Positions 15,170 to 24,303 of a DNA stretch of 64,000 nucleotides are shown one piece after another (position 1 is the first letter of the stretch; each line of letters opens with the position of its first letter). The position numbers and the translations under genes are program-made. The notes under the pieces were generated by a model. That model made no database searches and was not told the origin of the DNA. It worked only from the letters and a program-made list of their open reading frames with translations. The DNA is taken from NCBI GenBank assembly GCA_022710725.1, contig JAKLGK010000012.1:33729-97728 (forward strand), written 5' to 3'. Source of the DNA: Verrucomicrobiota bacterium. GTDB lineage: Bacteria > Verrucomicrobiota > Kiritimatiellia > CAIQIC01 > JAGNIJ01.

Positions 15170-16273
15170 ATGGAATGGCTGGCGCCGGGTTTGCTGGTGG
15201 CCCAAATTGTGGGATTGGGCGCCCTCGTCTGGATCGGGGGGCGCCGCCTGAAGACGCCGGCCGCACCCGCCCCGGCGCTGGAATGGCCGGCCGTGTCCGT
15301 CATCATCCCCGTCAAGGGCCTGTCCCGCGCCGCCCGGGAAGGAATCGACTCGCTGACCGCGCAGGGCTATCCCGACATCGAGTTCCTGTTCGTTACGGAG
15401 AGCGAAGGCGACGAGGCGACGCCGCTCATTCGCGAAGTCCTTGGGCGGGTCCGCGGACGCCATATTGTTGCCGGCCCGGCCGCATCATGCGGGCAGAAGA
15501 ATTTCAACCTTCTAGCCGGAATACGGGCCTCCGATCCCGGCCGCCCGGTTCTGGTCTTCTGCGACGCCGGCCACTCCGCTCCGCCGGACTGGCTGCGAGA
15601 ACTGGTCGCGCCGATCGCCGCGCGGAAAAGCGAGGTCTCCACGGGCTACCATTTCGTTGATCCGTCCCCTCCGGCGATTCCGTCGGCCGGCCGGGCGGCG
15701 ACGGTGCTGATGCTTCACGTGCTCCAGCAGATCCCCGGCCTGGCCCAGCCGTGGGGCGGCGCCTCCGCGATGACCCGGGCCCTGTTCGAGCGCCTGAACC
15801 TGGCGGAGTTCTGGGCGCGGCAGGTCGTGGACGATGTCTCGCTGGCGCTCTTGCTGAAAAAGCAGTCCGTGCGCGTCGTCCCGGCGCCCGCGGCTGTGAT
15901 GCGGACGGTCCTGGAATCGGAATCGTGGGCCGAATGGTATCGCTGGCTGACCCGCCAGCTCTTCTATCTAAAAATGTATTTCCCCTTCGCGTGGTTCGTG
16001 GGCGGCCTGCTGGGATACGCGATGGCGGTATTCCTGCTGATCTGCCCTTTTTCCGCGATGGGCCCGGCGCCCTGGGCGCTGCTCCTGCTGCTCATCGTGG
16101 GGATGCGCAGCTTTCACCCATCGCCGGGGCCGTGGGGACGCTGGCTGGCCGGCGGCGTGGCGGCGATTGTTCTGGCCTGCATCGGCCACGCCCGGACCGT
16201 GTTCATGCGGGGTCTGACATGGCGCGGCATCGTGTACGAAGTCGCGCGAGACGGCTCGGTCCGGAGGATTTGA
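15170..16273 (+). CDS. Membrane glycosyltransferase family 2 (ceramide glucosyltransferase/HpnI-like)
   Basis: A 367-residue protein with an N-terminal helix (about 5-25), a cytoplasmic GT-A domain (about 40-265) and three C-terminal helices (about 268-340). The GT-A domain has VSVIIPVKG, LVFCDAGHSAPPDWL and a QQxxRW-like RWLTRQLFYLKMYFP. The layout, with GQKNFNL and VDDVSLALLL, resembles GT21 ceramide glucosyltransferase and hopanoid HpnI. It could glycosylate a membrane lipid, which is interesting given the possible ceramide locus 7 kb downstream. The acceptor cannot be read from sequence. A short minus-strand gene follows, convergent and 5 bases away. Confidence 0.82.
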   Translation: MEWLAPGLLVAQIVGLGALVWIGGRRLKTPAAPAPALEWPAVSVIIPVKGLSRAAREGIDSLTAQGYPDIEFLFVTESEGDEATPLIREVLGRVRGRHIVAGPAASCGQKNFNLLAGIRASDPGRPVLVFCDAGHSAPPDWLRELVAPIAARKSEVSTGYHFVDPSPPAIPSAGRAATVLMLHVLQQIPGLAQPWGGASAMTRALFERLNLAEFWARQVVDDVSLALLLKKQSVRVVPAPAAVMRTVLESESWAEWYRWLTRQLFYLKMYFPFAWFVGGLLGYAMAVFLLICPFSAMGPAPWALLLLLIVGMRSFHPSPGPWGRWLAGGVAAIVLACIGHARTVFMRGLTWRGIVYEVARDGSVRRI

Positions 16274-16278
16274 AGCGG

Positions 16279-16716
16279 TCAGTCCCGGCCGGCTTTATAG
16301 GAGGCGCCCGTGTGCCCGTCCGTCGTCGGCTCGCTATCGTCGTCATCCCCGCCGCTGTCGCCGGTCGCGATGATCACGGCCGTGATCGTCCCCGCCACGA
16401 CCGCTTCGCCGGCCAGGACCTTGGCCGTGCGGCCGGGCGCTTCGCCCCAGGCGCCGAAGTTCAGCCAGGAAAGCGTCCCGCCCACCGCGAACGGATTCTT
16501 CCAGCGGCTGGGCCGGAAAAACGCGGTCAGGTCGGACCAGGTGCTGAACTCGGTGTGCACGCCCGCGCCGACACTGTCACCGGATGTGAAGAGGACCAAC
16601 TCGGCCCGGGAATCCTCAACGGCCGAGGCGCGCGCCAGGCCGGTTGAAAGCGAATGAGTCATAACGGTGAGAGCAGAACCAATAGCCGCCAGCGTCGCGA
16701 AGCGCATGCTTTTCAT
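16279..16716 (-). CDS. Exported protein of unknown function
   Basis: A 145-residue protein not recognised as a family member. A strong AAGGAGG ribosome-binding site precedes the ATG, and an N-terminal signal sequence is likely (FATLAAIGSALTVMTHSLSTGLARASA). The middle has WSDLTAFFRPSRWKNPFAVGGTLSWLNFGAW. A second hydrophobic stretch (VVAGTITAVIIATG) is followed by an acidic tail GDDDDSEP. It looks like a small periplasmic or outer-surface protein. It is separated from the next minus-strand gene by 55 bases and may follow it in an operon. Confidence 0.6.
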   Translation of the reverse strand: MKSMRFATLAAIGSALTVMTHSLSTGLARASAVEDSRAELVLFTSGDSVGAGVHTEFSTWSDLTAFFRPSRWKNPFAVGGTLSWLNFGAWGEAPGRTAKVLAGEAVVAGTITAVIIATGDSGGDDDDSEPTTDGHTGASYKAGRD

Positions 16717-16771
16717 CAGCCGCCTCCTTGCTTGTTGCCACTCTACACGCGGGGCGCACTCCTGACCATGC

Positions 16772-18451
16772 TCAATCGTGTTGCAGCCGGGAAAGATCCA
16801 GCAACATCATGGACCCGTGCCGGAACACCGCGCAGACGTCCGCCTGTCGCAGCACTTCGCTGCCGCTTCGGCGCATCGCAGCGTGGGCTTCCCGTATCGA
16901 GTCGCCGAATGGCTCGAAATAGGTCGGCGCTTCCTCTTCGTAATGAGCGAGATCCGCCAGCAGGTGCGTGACGCCCCAGTTCCGGCGCAAGCGCAGCAGG
17001 GGCTCGGGCGTGGTGGCGAAATAGGCGTCCGTGAGCGCCTTCATGCGCCGGCGCATCTGGTCCGCGCACCCCTGGTGAATGGCCTCGTGGCATTCCCGGT
17101 TCATGAGCACCGAGCGGCGGGAGAGCCAGGGGACGTTGTCCAGCGCGCCTTCAGGCCAGCCGGCAATCAGCGAGCCCGGCGGGAGGGCGGCGAGCCTGCG
17201 GTAGAGTTCGCGATCCGCGGAGGCGTCCACGCTCAATCCCGTCGCGCCGCCGCCGCGTCCGCCCAGGAGCAGCAGGCAGGCCAGCGTCACCACGGCTGTT
17301 GCCGGCCCTGCTGCCACAGGGCGAATTGCGAACGCCAATTGCCGCACGGCGGCCGGCAGGAGGAGCATGGCCAGCACGGGCGCCGAGTAGATCATGTAAC
17401 GCTGCGGAAAATAAAGCGACGGGGCCAGCCGGGCGGCCGCCAGGTAGGTCAGGACCGCCGCCGCGAGCAGGAGCAACAGTCGACCGGCCGCCGTTTCCCG
17501 CCGGGCAAGCAGGACCGTGCCGGCCAGCGTCAGGAGCCCGAAGCAACCGGCCAGCGCGACGAGCAGCAGCGATGGGTGTCCGTACGTGGACCGGGCCGCC
17601 ATCCGGTCGCGCAACGCCGGCCACCAGGCGGGATCGCCGCCTTGGAGGCTGCGCCCGAAGGCATCCGCGAGAGCGGAGGCGACATCGAGGAAGGGCGGCC
17701 GGTCCTCGAAGCCGTATCGGCCGCCCGGCCCCAGTTCGGGGTAGGCGGCCACGTCCGCCGGGCCCAGCCGGCGGCCATAATCCGAGGTCTGGTTGGGGAG
17801 CATGCACAGGGCCGAGACCGCGAAAACGACCAGCAGCAACGCGGCCTTCTTCCACTTCGGTCCCGGGGAGAGCACAACCAGGCCCGCCAGCGCCAGTCCC
17901 AGCACGAGGGCGATCGGCGGATACAGCGACGCGGCGAGGATGGTCAACACGGCCAGCAGGCGGGGCCGGTCCGCGACCAGCGCGAAAGCGCCCCACGCGA
18001 CAAGCGGGAACGCCCAGGACCGCGCCGTGCCGCCGGCCATGCGATACAGGAATTCGCGCGACGAGAGCGCGAGCGCCAGTGTCGCCCACGCGCCGATCGG
18101 CCCGCCCAGCCGGAACGCGCACCATCCCAGCGCGGCCATCAGCAGCGCGTACTGGACGAGCGGGAGGACCTTGCTGGTGAAGGCCGGATCGAAAAGGCGG
18201 CCGGCGCAGCGGTAGAACAGGCGGTGCCCGACCGGCGTCATGGCCAGGCGATAGTTGACCAGGTAGTCGTCCTCGCGGATCCCGGGTTGCGCCTCCCGGA
18301 CGAACGGGACCAGCCAGTGCCGCGCGTCGTCGTTGAAGCGGTAGGGGTCGCCCGCGAGGCGGATGCTCTCCAGCAGGGACGGGCCATAGAGGATGACGAG
18401 GCTCGTGATGGCGAGCCAGCGCCACGCGGTTCGTTTGTCCAGTCTCACCAT
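16772..18451 (-). CDS. Polytopic membrane protein, GT-C-like
   Basis: A 559-residue membrane protein with about 10 hydrophobic helices, not closely recognised. The first loop after the initial helix (SIRLAGDPYRFNDDARHWLVPF) has an acidic pair, as in GT-C glycosyltransferases. The C-terminal soluble part contains SLIAGWPEGALDNVPWLSRRSVLMN. The chosen ATG overlaps the stop of the upstream gene by 7 bases; a longer reading to 18499 has no support. It belongs to a minus-strand run: GT4, flippase, GT-C-like gene 18445-20025, then this gene. It probably adds a sugar on the outer face or shapes the polymer. Confidence 0.6.
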   Translation of the reverse strand: MVRLDKRTAWRWLAITSLVILYGPSLLESIRLAGDPYRFNDDARHWLVPFVREAQPGIREDDYLVNYRLAMTPVGHRLFYRCAGRLFDPAFTSKVLPLVQYALLMAALGWCAFRLGGPIGAWATLALALSSREFLYRMAGGTARSWAFPLVAWGAFALVADRPRLLAVLTILAASLYPPIALVLGLALAGLVVLSPGPKWKKAALLLVVFAVSALCMLPNQTSDYGRRLGPADVAAYPELGPGGRYGFEDRPPFLDVASALADAFGRSLQGGDPAWWPALRDRMAARSTYGHPSLLLVALAGCFGLLTLAGTVLLARRETAAGRLLLLLAAAVLTYLAAARLAPSLYFPQRYMIYSAPVLAMLLLPAAVRQLAFAIRPVAAGPATAVVTLACLLLLGGRGGGATGLSVDASADRELYRRLAALPPGSLIAGWPEGALDNVPWLSRRSVLMNRECHEAIHQGCADQMRRRMKALTDAYFATTPEPLLRLRRNWGVTHLLADLAHYEEEAPTYFEPFGDSIREAHAAMRRSGSEVLRQADVCAVFRHGSMMLLDLSRLQHD

Positions 18452-20025
18452 AGGGTCCGTACCGGGCGCCCGGAATCCTCGTCCACGTTCAGCCGCCACG
18501 CGCGGCGGTCGCGAAAGTATTGCCGCAGCGCCTCATCATCGGTTTCGTTCAAGGAGCGCGCCCAGACCACCGGGGCCGCGTCCACGTCGGCCGCATTATA
18601 CACCCACTCGTTCTGGACGGAATGCCGCGGGCCGTACCGGACGACAACGAGGTGCGATCCGCCGGAGTCGCGGAGTTCCCGCTCCAGGTCCGCCCGGTAG
18701 CGCATGTATCGCGAGACGCTGGTATTCCCCCGATCCGGCAGGGGTAACGCGGTCGCGGCCCGGACCCACGCCGCCGCGATAACGGCCAGCGCCAGCGCGG
18801 CGCCGACCGGCCTGCCGCGCAACGACAGGTGATGCAGCCGCCGCAGGCCGGCGGCGACCAGCAGGAACAGCAGCGCCGCCGCCGGCGCGTAGTAATGGGG
18901 CGAAACCCGGACGCACAGCAGGCAGGCCGCCAGGACCAATCCGCACGTGGCCTGCGCGAGACGGCGTCCCTTTCCCGGCCCCAGGGCGAGCAGCAGCGGG
19001 AGCGTGAGCAGGGGGCCGATGAAGAAGGCCCATAATCGCAGCAGTTTCAACCCGGTCTGGTTCGCCAGGCCCGGCCAGGGAAAGTGCCGCGTGTAGAGGT
19101 TCAACTCCCAGCCATTGTGGAATTCCTCGAGGACCGGATGCGTCCAGCCGGGTTCAGGCCCTGGGTGCTGCCACAGGAATACGGGGAAGGTGCAGTATTG
19201 CTCGTGATGCTCGGTGAACGGCAACTTCAAGGCGTTCCCGGTCACGCGGTGATTGTAGTATCCCAGCGCGGCGGCGAGGAGGCTGGCGGTGGCCAGCATG
19301 GGAATCGCAGGGCGCCATGACAAGCGCCCGCGCGCGAGATCGAGGCCGAGCAGGGCGCAGGCCGGCAGCGCGGCGACGAGTCCCTCGTAGGGCCGGGACG
19401 CAGCGAGCACGGCGAGGCCGAGTCCAAACAGAATGCCATCACGGGCGAGTCGGCGTCGCTGCAGGCGGGGCAGGGCGCCATAAACCAGCGCGCCGCCGGT
19501 CGCGGCCACGGCGCCACCCCAGTACGACTGGCTCCAGTAGCCGATCACGCCGTGGTCGTATTCGCGGCCCAGCGCCACGATCTGCGCGACGGCCAGCAGG
19601 GCGCCGAGCCATGCCCACCGGCCGGGCAGCCAGCCGCGGAGCATCCAGCAGAACGCCGCGGCCATGGCGGCGACGCTCATCCAGACTCCGATGACCGGGT
19701 GCCCGAGCCGCTGTCCGAGGGCCAGGATAAGCCCCTGCGCCGGCGGGTACATGGACTGGTACGTCGGGCGCTGGAGCACGTGCATCGTGTCGAAGTGCTT
19801 CCAGCACGGATGCGTGGGATTCGTCAGCCGGCCGTGCGCGAAGGTGTCCGCGGCCAGCAGGTAGCTGAACTCGTCGTGCACCCTGGGAACGGGAATGCCG
19901 CTGAACCACGCGGCGCCGACGGCCAGGACCAGGGCGGCGAGCGCGGCCGTCAGCGGGGCTGCCGCGGGGCCGTCGGCGGCGGCCCGGAACCAGCCGGGCC
20001 ATCTCGTGAGCCGGCTACGCGCCAT
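18445..20025 (-). CDS. GT-C-like membrane protein of glycan cluster
   Basis: A 526-residue polytopic protein. After the first helix comes the conserved loop VPRVHDEFSYLLAADTFAHG with the acidic pair HDE, then THPCWKHFDTMHVLQRPTYQSMYPPAQGL. This is a pattern seen in a recurrent but uncharacterised group of GT39-like membrane proteins. About 10 further hydrophobic helices follow, then a soluble C-terminal domain. The gene overlaps the flippase gene upstream by 11 bases and the next membrane protein by 7 bases, which places it in one operon. Likely a lipid-linked-sugar-dependent transferase in the periplasm; donor and acceptor unknown. Confidence 0.7.
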   Translation of the reverse strand: MARSRLTRWPGWFRAAADGPAAAPLTAALAALVLAVGAAWFSGIPVPRVHDEFSYLLAADTFAHGRLTNPTHPCWKHFDTMHVLQRPTYQSMYPPAQGLILALGQRLGHPVIGVWMSVAAMAAAFCWMLRGWLPGRWAWLGALLAVAQIVALGREYDHGVIGYWSQSYWGGAVAATGGALVYGALPRLQRRRLARDGILFGLGLAVLAASRPYEGLVAALPACALLGLDLARGRLSWRPAIPMLATASLLAAALGYYNHRVTGNALKLPFTEHHEQYCTFPVFLWQHPGPEPGWTHPVLEEFHNGWELNLYTRHFPWPGLANQTGLKLLRLWAFFIGPLLTLPLLLALGPGKGRRLAQATCGLVLAACLLCVRVSPHYYAPAAALLFLLVAAGLRRLHHLSLRGRPVGAALALAVIAAAWVRAATALPLPDRGNTSVSRYMRYRADLERELRDSGGSHLVVVRYGPRHSVQNEWVYNAADVDAAPVVWARSLNETDDEALRQYFRDRRAWRLNVDEDSGRPVRTLW

Positions 20026-21418
20026 GCCCGGTCCTCCGCTTCCACCGCAGCATCAGCGCCAGCATCGGGAGCAGCGCGGCCGATTCCGCCACGAGCCGGA
20101 CCCCGAGCGGCCGCAGGACGAACAGGAGAACGGCGCCGGCCAGCGCCGCCGCCCCGGTTTCCGCCAGAGGACGGAGGCGCAGCAGGCCGAGGCGTCGCTG
20201 GGCATAACCCAGCGTGCACAGGGCCACCGCGCCCTTGGTCGCGAGCAGCGCCGCGATACTGCCCGCGAGAGGCCGGCCGGGGATCCAGAGCGCGCACAGC
20301 GCGATGTTGAGAACGAGGCCGGCGGCGCAGATGCCCAGCAGCAGCGCCTGCCGCCCCAGGCTCAACATCAGGTAGGCGGCCAGGTTGTGAAACAGGCCGA
20401 TGGCCACGCTGATGATGAGCCAGCGCTGCATCCATGCCGCGTCGGCGTACTCTCCGCCGTAGAGCAGGGGGATCAGGCGGTCGCTCTCGATGGCCAGCCC
20501 GTACATCAGGCAGGCGGCGACCGGCAGCAGCCAGCGGGCCGTGTCGCGGGCCAGGTCCCGCGCGGCCGCGAAGTCGGTGCCGAGCAGGCGGGCAAAGAGG
20601 GGGAACAGCGTGCGGGCGAGCAGGAGCCCGCACACCAGGTTGGTCGCGCCGTCCACGATCTGCCACGTGGCGCTGTACTGGGCCACGCCGCCGGGACCGG
20701 CGGCGCGCTGGAGGAAAAAGAGGTTGGCCTTGTTGTAGAGAATCGCGGCCAGCTCGATCAGCGCGAAGACCAGCCCGTCGCGCAGGGTCGCGCCAATGGC
20801 GGACGGGCCGGGGAGGAGCGGCCGCGCCTGGCTGCTGCGGAGAATGGGAAGCATGGCGCCGGCCAGGGCCGCGAGCGACTCGACCAGCTTGTACAGGGCC
20901 AGGGCGGCGGGAGGAAGTCCGAGCGCGAGCGCCGCCAACCCGTAGCCGAATCCGGCGGCGGCGGCCACGCTCCGGACCGCGGCCTCGCGGCGCTGATCCC
21001 CGCGCCACTGGTACAGGGCGTAGAACGTGCTGGTCAGCGCGTCGAAGCCGACGCCGGCCGACAGCAGCAGGATGACCGTGCCGAGCGAAAGCCCGTACGA
21101 CTGCACAAGGACGAAGAGAAAGGTCGCGCCGCCCCCGAGCGCCAGGAGCAGGCTCTTGACCGCGGTCACCTGCCAGACCAGGCCCGTCTCCGTATCCGGA
21201 CGGTGCGCGAGCCGGCAGATGGTGTGCTTGTTGAGCCCGAACTCGGCGAACATCAGGAGGATCTGGCCGAATCCCATCGCCAGCATGAACTGGCCGTACG
21301 TGATCATCTGGCGTCGCGCCAGGACGATCAGGAAGACCGCCTGGAGGATCTCCCGGAACGCATGGGCGCCCGCGAGAAGGCCGATCCTTTCGAGGATGCC
21401 GTGGCGGGGCCCGCTCAT
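20015..21418 (-). CDS. Polysaccharide flippase (Wzx/MATE-like)
   Basis: A 467-residue membrane protein with about 12-14 helices. It starts at the ATG that overlaps the upstream GT4 stop (ATGA). Segments such as FREILQAVFLIVLARRQMITYGQFMLAM, FGLNKHTICRLAHR and LYNKANLFFLQRAAGPGGVAQYS match the oligosaccharide flippase family (MOP superfamily), which moves lipid-linked glycans across the inner membrane. The setting between a cytoplasmic GT4 and periplasmic GT-C-like proteins agrees with this. Residues cannot tell which polymer is carried. Confidence 0.83.
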   Translation of the reverse strand: MSGPRHGILERIGLLAGAHAFREILQAVFLIVLARRQMITYGQFMLAMGFGQILLMFAEFGLNKHTICRLAHRPDTETGLVWQVTAVKSLLLALGGGATFLFVLVQSYGLSLGTVILLLSAGVGFDALTSTFYALYQWRGDQRREAAVRSVAAAAGFGYGLAALALGLPPAALALYKLVESLAALAGAMLPILRSSQARPLLPGPSAIGATLRDGLVFALIELAAILYNKANLFFLQRAAGPGGVAQYSATWQIVDGATNLVCGLLLARTLFPLFARLLGTDFAAARDLARDTARWLLPVAACLMYGLAIESDRLIPLLYGGEYADAAWMQRWLIISVAIGLFHNLAAYLMLSLGRQALLLGICAAGLVLNIALCALWIPGRPLAGSIAALLATKGAVALCTLGYAQRRLGLLRLRPLAETGAAALAGAVLLFVLRPLGVRLVAESAALLPMLALMLRWKRRTGHGA

Positions 21419-22668
21419 GGGGTTGGCCCCGAGTGTTGCGCGATCAGCTCGAAAAGCCGCCGGGCATTGGTGTCGAGATGGAACTCCTGCAGAACGAACC
21501 GGCGGCCGCGCTCCGCCATGGCGCGGGCCGCGTCCGGCCCGCCCGCCAGCCGGCGCACGGCGGCGGCGAGGGATTCGGGATCGTTGGGCGGAACCAGGCA
21601 GCCCGTGACACCGTCCCGGATGACCTCGGCGATGCCGCCGATGTTGGTGGCGACGACGGGGATCCTGTGCAGGAGGGCTTCGAGTACCACGTTGGGAATG
21701 CCATCCCGGTCGCCGGCCGGATCCACAACGCTGGGCATGAGGAACACGTCGCAATCCCGGAACAGGTCGCTTGTCCGCTGGCGCGGCACGAAGCCAGGGA
21801 AAGAGACATCCCCGGTCAAGCCCAGTGAGCGCGCCAGCCGTCGAAGGCGGCTGTTTTCCGGTCCGTCGCCTCCCACGGTCAGTCGGAACGACACGCCCTC
21901 TGCTTTCAACCGCGCCGCCGCATGCAGCGCCACGTGGAATCCCTTTTTGCGCACGAATCGGCCGAGCGCCAGCAGCTTCAGGGGGGACTGGAATCGCGCC
22001 TCCGCGGGCTGGAAGCGGGCCGGATCCTGACCGTTGTACAGAACGCGGATTTTGTCCGCGTGGAGGCCGGCCTGTTGCCGGAGGTGTGGCACGAAACTGC
22101 GGCAGGTGCTCCGCACAAAGGCCGCATCCCGGATTTTTTCGGACAGCGCGCCGTCGGGCGGAAAAATGTCGCCGGCCCACGTGGAGAAGCTGAAAGGGAT
22201 ACCGGTCAACTGCGAGGCGACCCAGGCCGCCGAGGCCGGCCCGTTGGCCCAGGGGGCGTGCAGGTGCGAGAAGCCTCCATTCCGGACCAGCCGCGCGATA
22301 TAAAAGCCGCACAGGAAAGCCCATAGGTTCTCGCCGGCCATTTCCAGGTCGCGCCAGCGTCGCCACGGCACCGTGCGCCAGAGCCGGCGCGCTGCGGGCG
22401 GATTGGTTTTCAGCCAGAACCCGATGGCCCTGGCCATCCGGCCCAGGGCCCGCGTGCCGAGCCGGGTGATCGGCAGGTCGTCCGCGGGCATGTCCGGCGA
22501 CAGGGGGCCGCGCCAGCATCCATACAGCGTGTAGAGATGGAGCGGGGCGCCCGCGCGCTGCAGCGCCGTCATTTCATCGAATATGAAGGTTTCCGAAGGC
22601 GCGGGGAACCAGCGGAGGATGCAGGCCAGGCCGGGCGCCTTCGCCGTATTTGCCATGTTTTCCGCCAT
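21415..22668 (-). CDS. Glycosyltransferase family 4
   Basis: A 417-residue GT-B glycosyltransferase. The N-terminal domain begins LACILRWFPAPSETFIFDEM, common in colanic-acid-type GT4 enzymes. The C-terminal donor domain has KLLALGRFVRKKGFHVALHAAARL, DVFLMPSVVDPAGDRDGIPNVVLEAL and the GGIAEVIRDGVTGCLVPPNDP end. It probably adds a sugar to a lipid-linked intermediate in the cytoplasm. It leads a four-gene minus-strand operon with the flippase and two GT-C-like proteins, and is divergent from the oxoamine synthase gene over a 128-base gap. Confidence 0.9.
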   Translation of the reverse strand: MAENMANTAKAPGLACILRWFPAPSETFIFDEMTALQRAGAPLHLYTLYGCWRGPLSPDMPADDLPITRLGTRALGRMARAIGFWLKTNPPAARRLWRTVPWRRWRDLEMAGENLWAFLCGFYIARLVRNGGFSHLHAPWANGPASAAWVASQLTGIPFSFSTWAGDIFPPDGALSEKIRDAAFVRSTCRSFVPHLRQQAGLHADKIRVLYNGQDPARFQPAEARFQSPLKLLALGRFVRKKGFHVALHAAARLKAEGVSFRLTVGGDGPENSRLRRLARSLGLTGDVSFPGFVPRQRTSDLFRDCDVFLMPSVVDPAGDRDGIPNVVLEALLHRIPVVATNIGGIAEVIRDGVTGCLVPPNDPESLAAAVRRLAGGPDAARAMAERGRRFVLQEFHLDTNARRLFELIAQHSGPTP

Positions 22669-22796
22669 GAAGACACGCTGTAAGGCGCGAATCGTTTTAA
22701 CTTGGAAATGTTACCAGCAAACGGCTATGTTTGAAACAGCAAGGTGCGTTCGGCCGCTTACAGAGGCCGACACCGCAGGCGGGGAGACTGATTTTC

Positions 22797-24029
22797 ATGC
22801 TGCCGAGGAGCCGTTTCCAGGCGTTTGTAGACATGGTCGAGCAGGGCAAGGAGGGGGGCTACTATCCCTTCTTCCGGCCATTGGCCGAATCCTGGGGGCC
22901 CGAGGTGGATGTCGGCGGCCGGCGGCTGATCATGGTGGGCTCCAACGATTACCTCGGCCTGTCCCACGACCCCCGCGTGGTCGCCGCGTCACAGGAGGCG
23001 GCGCGGCGGTGGGGCGCCGGGCCGGGCGGATCGCGGTTCCTCTGCGGCAATACGACCCTCCACGAAGCGTTGGAAGAGCGGCTGGCCGCCTTCATCGGCA
23101 AGAAGAAGGCCGTGGTGCACACCACCGGCTTCACAACCAATTCCGGCGCGCTGCACTGCCTCGCCGCCACCCAGGACGTGCTGGTCTGCGATTCGGAGAG
23201 CCACGCCAGTATCGTGGACGGCTGCCTCTTTTCCCGCGGCCGGCTGCTGACCTTCCGGCATAACCAGGCCGAATCCGCCCGCGCCAAGATCGAGGCCGCG
23301 CAGGAGAAGAGCCCCGAGGCCTGCTTCCTGGTCACCGAGGGCGTCTTCAGCATGTCGGGCGACGTCGCCCCGCTCTCCGAACTGCTGCCGCTGAAACAAC
23401 GCTTCCCCAGCCTCCTCGTCTATCTTGACGACGCCCACGGCCTCGGGGTCATGGGGCGCGGCGGGCGGGGCACGGCCGACCATTTCAACGCCACCGCCGG
23501 CGTGGATTTCATCATGGGCACGTTCAGCAAGGCCCTGGCCTCCATCGGCGGGTTCATCGCCTCGGACGACACCGACGCGTTGACGTACATCCGGCACCAG
23601 TCGCGGCCGCTGATCTTTTCCGCGGCGCTGCCGGCCTCCTGCGTTGCGGCCGCGCTCGCCGGCCTGGACGTTCTCGAGCGCGAGCCGGAGCGGGTCGAGC
23701 GCCTCCATCGCAACACGCGGCTGGCCTGGGAAGGCTACCGCCGCATCGGCCTGGCGACGCGCTACTCCGGTTCGCCCATCCTGCCCATCACCGTGGGCTC
23801 GGAAATGAAGGCCTACCAGCTCTCGCGCGAGTTGTTCGAACTCGGCGTCTTCGCGCTGCCGGCTGTGTTCCCGGCGGTCCCGCGCGGCCAGGCGATCATC
23901 CGCACGGCCTACATGAGCACCCACGAGCCCCGGCACATCGAGCAGGTGCTGTCCGTGCTCGAATCCCTGGCCGAGCGGCACGGCCTGCGCGGCGTCGTCC
24001 CCGAGCCCGAACCGATCGCCGCCGGGTGA
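22797..24029 (+). CDS. Alpha-oxoamine synthase, serine palmitoyltransferase/KAPA synthase-like
   Basis: A 410-residue PLP enzyme of the class-II aminotransferase fold. SNDYLGLSHDP, GPGGSRFLCGNTTLHEALEERL, the DDAHGLG motif (Asp211-Gly217) and the PLP lysine Lys245 in TFSKALASIGGF are all present. Members condense an amino acid with an acyl-CoA or acyl-ACP: KAPA synthase (biotin), KBL and serine palmitoyltransferase. The N-terminal GGYYPFFRPLAESWG and VDGCLFSRGRLLTFRHN resemble the bacterial SPT-like branch more than BioF, and no biotin gene is nearby. A YghO-like acyltransferase lies 5.5 kb downstream in the same direction. A ceramide role is therefore plausible but unproven. A GGGGAG ribosome-binding site is about 10 bases upstream of the ATG. 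Confidence 0.8.
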   Translation: MLPRSRFQAFVDMVEQGKEGGYYPFFRPLAESWGPEVDVGGRRLIMVGSNDYLGLSHDPRVVAASQEAARRWGAGPGGSRFLCGNTTLHEALEERLAAFIGKKKAVVHTTGFTTNSGALHCLAATQDVLVCDSESHASIVDGCLFSRGRLLTFRHNQAESARAKIEAAQEKSPEACFLVTEGVFSMSGDVAPLSELLPLKQRFPSLLVYLDDAHGLGVMGRGGRGTADHFNATAGVDFIMGTFSKALASIGGFIASDDTDALTYIRHQSRPLIFSAALPASCVAAALAGLDVLEREPERVERLHRNTRLAWEGYRRIGLATRYSGSPILPITVGSEMKAYQLSRELFELGVFALPAVFPAVPRGQAIIRTAYMSTHEPRHIEQVLSVLESLAERHGLRGVVPEPEPIAAG

Positions 24030-24303
24030 ACAAGTTATTGAGTACTATTCTTGTGATCTTACACTGATCCGCGGGGGGTGTTACAACGCGCCTCCGTGTA
24101 GCGGATAGCATAGCAGTATTTCCCCGGCGGTAGAAGGAAATATCCATTACCGGGCGCGGCTCGGCGCGGCTGTTGATTGTGGCTCTTGCGCCCTGCGGGG
24201 CGCAGGCGCGAGGGAAGCGTTGACGTCCGCGGGCCGGGCGGGCGAACATTCCAGGTTGAGCCGGAGGCCCCGGTCGGGCAGAATGCCGTTCCACGGGGCG
24301 AAC
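24030..24303. other. 274-base intergenic region with no assignable element
   Basis: This gap separates the oxoamine synthase gene from the ABC permease gene. Its first half is less GC-rich than the surroundings. A weak inverted repeat (ATCCGC near 24068 and GCGGAT near 24099) is visible, but the stem is only six pairs with a long loop. No open frame or promoter is convincing. It may hold the promoter of the export operon. Confidence 0.4.

Noticed and set aside
20015..22519. Apparent 834-residue fusion of a glycosyltransferase-region frame with the flippase
   Set aside because: The extra N-terminal part is the shifted frame of the GT4 gene. The flippase starts at 21418 with an ATGA overlap.
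24060..24105. Weak inverted repeat in the gap before the ABC permease gene, considered as a riboswitch or attenuator
   Set aside because: Only a six-base stem with a long loop is visible and no conserved riboswitch core can be recognised.
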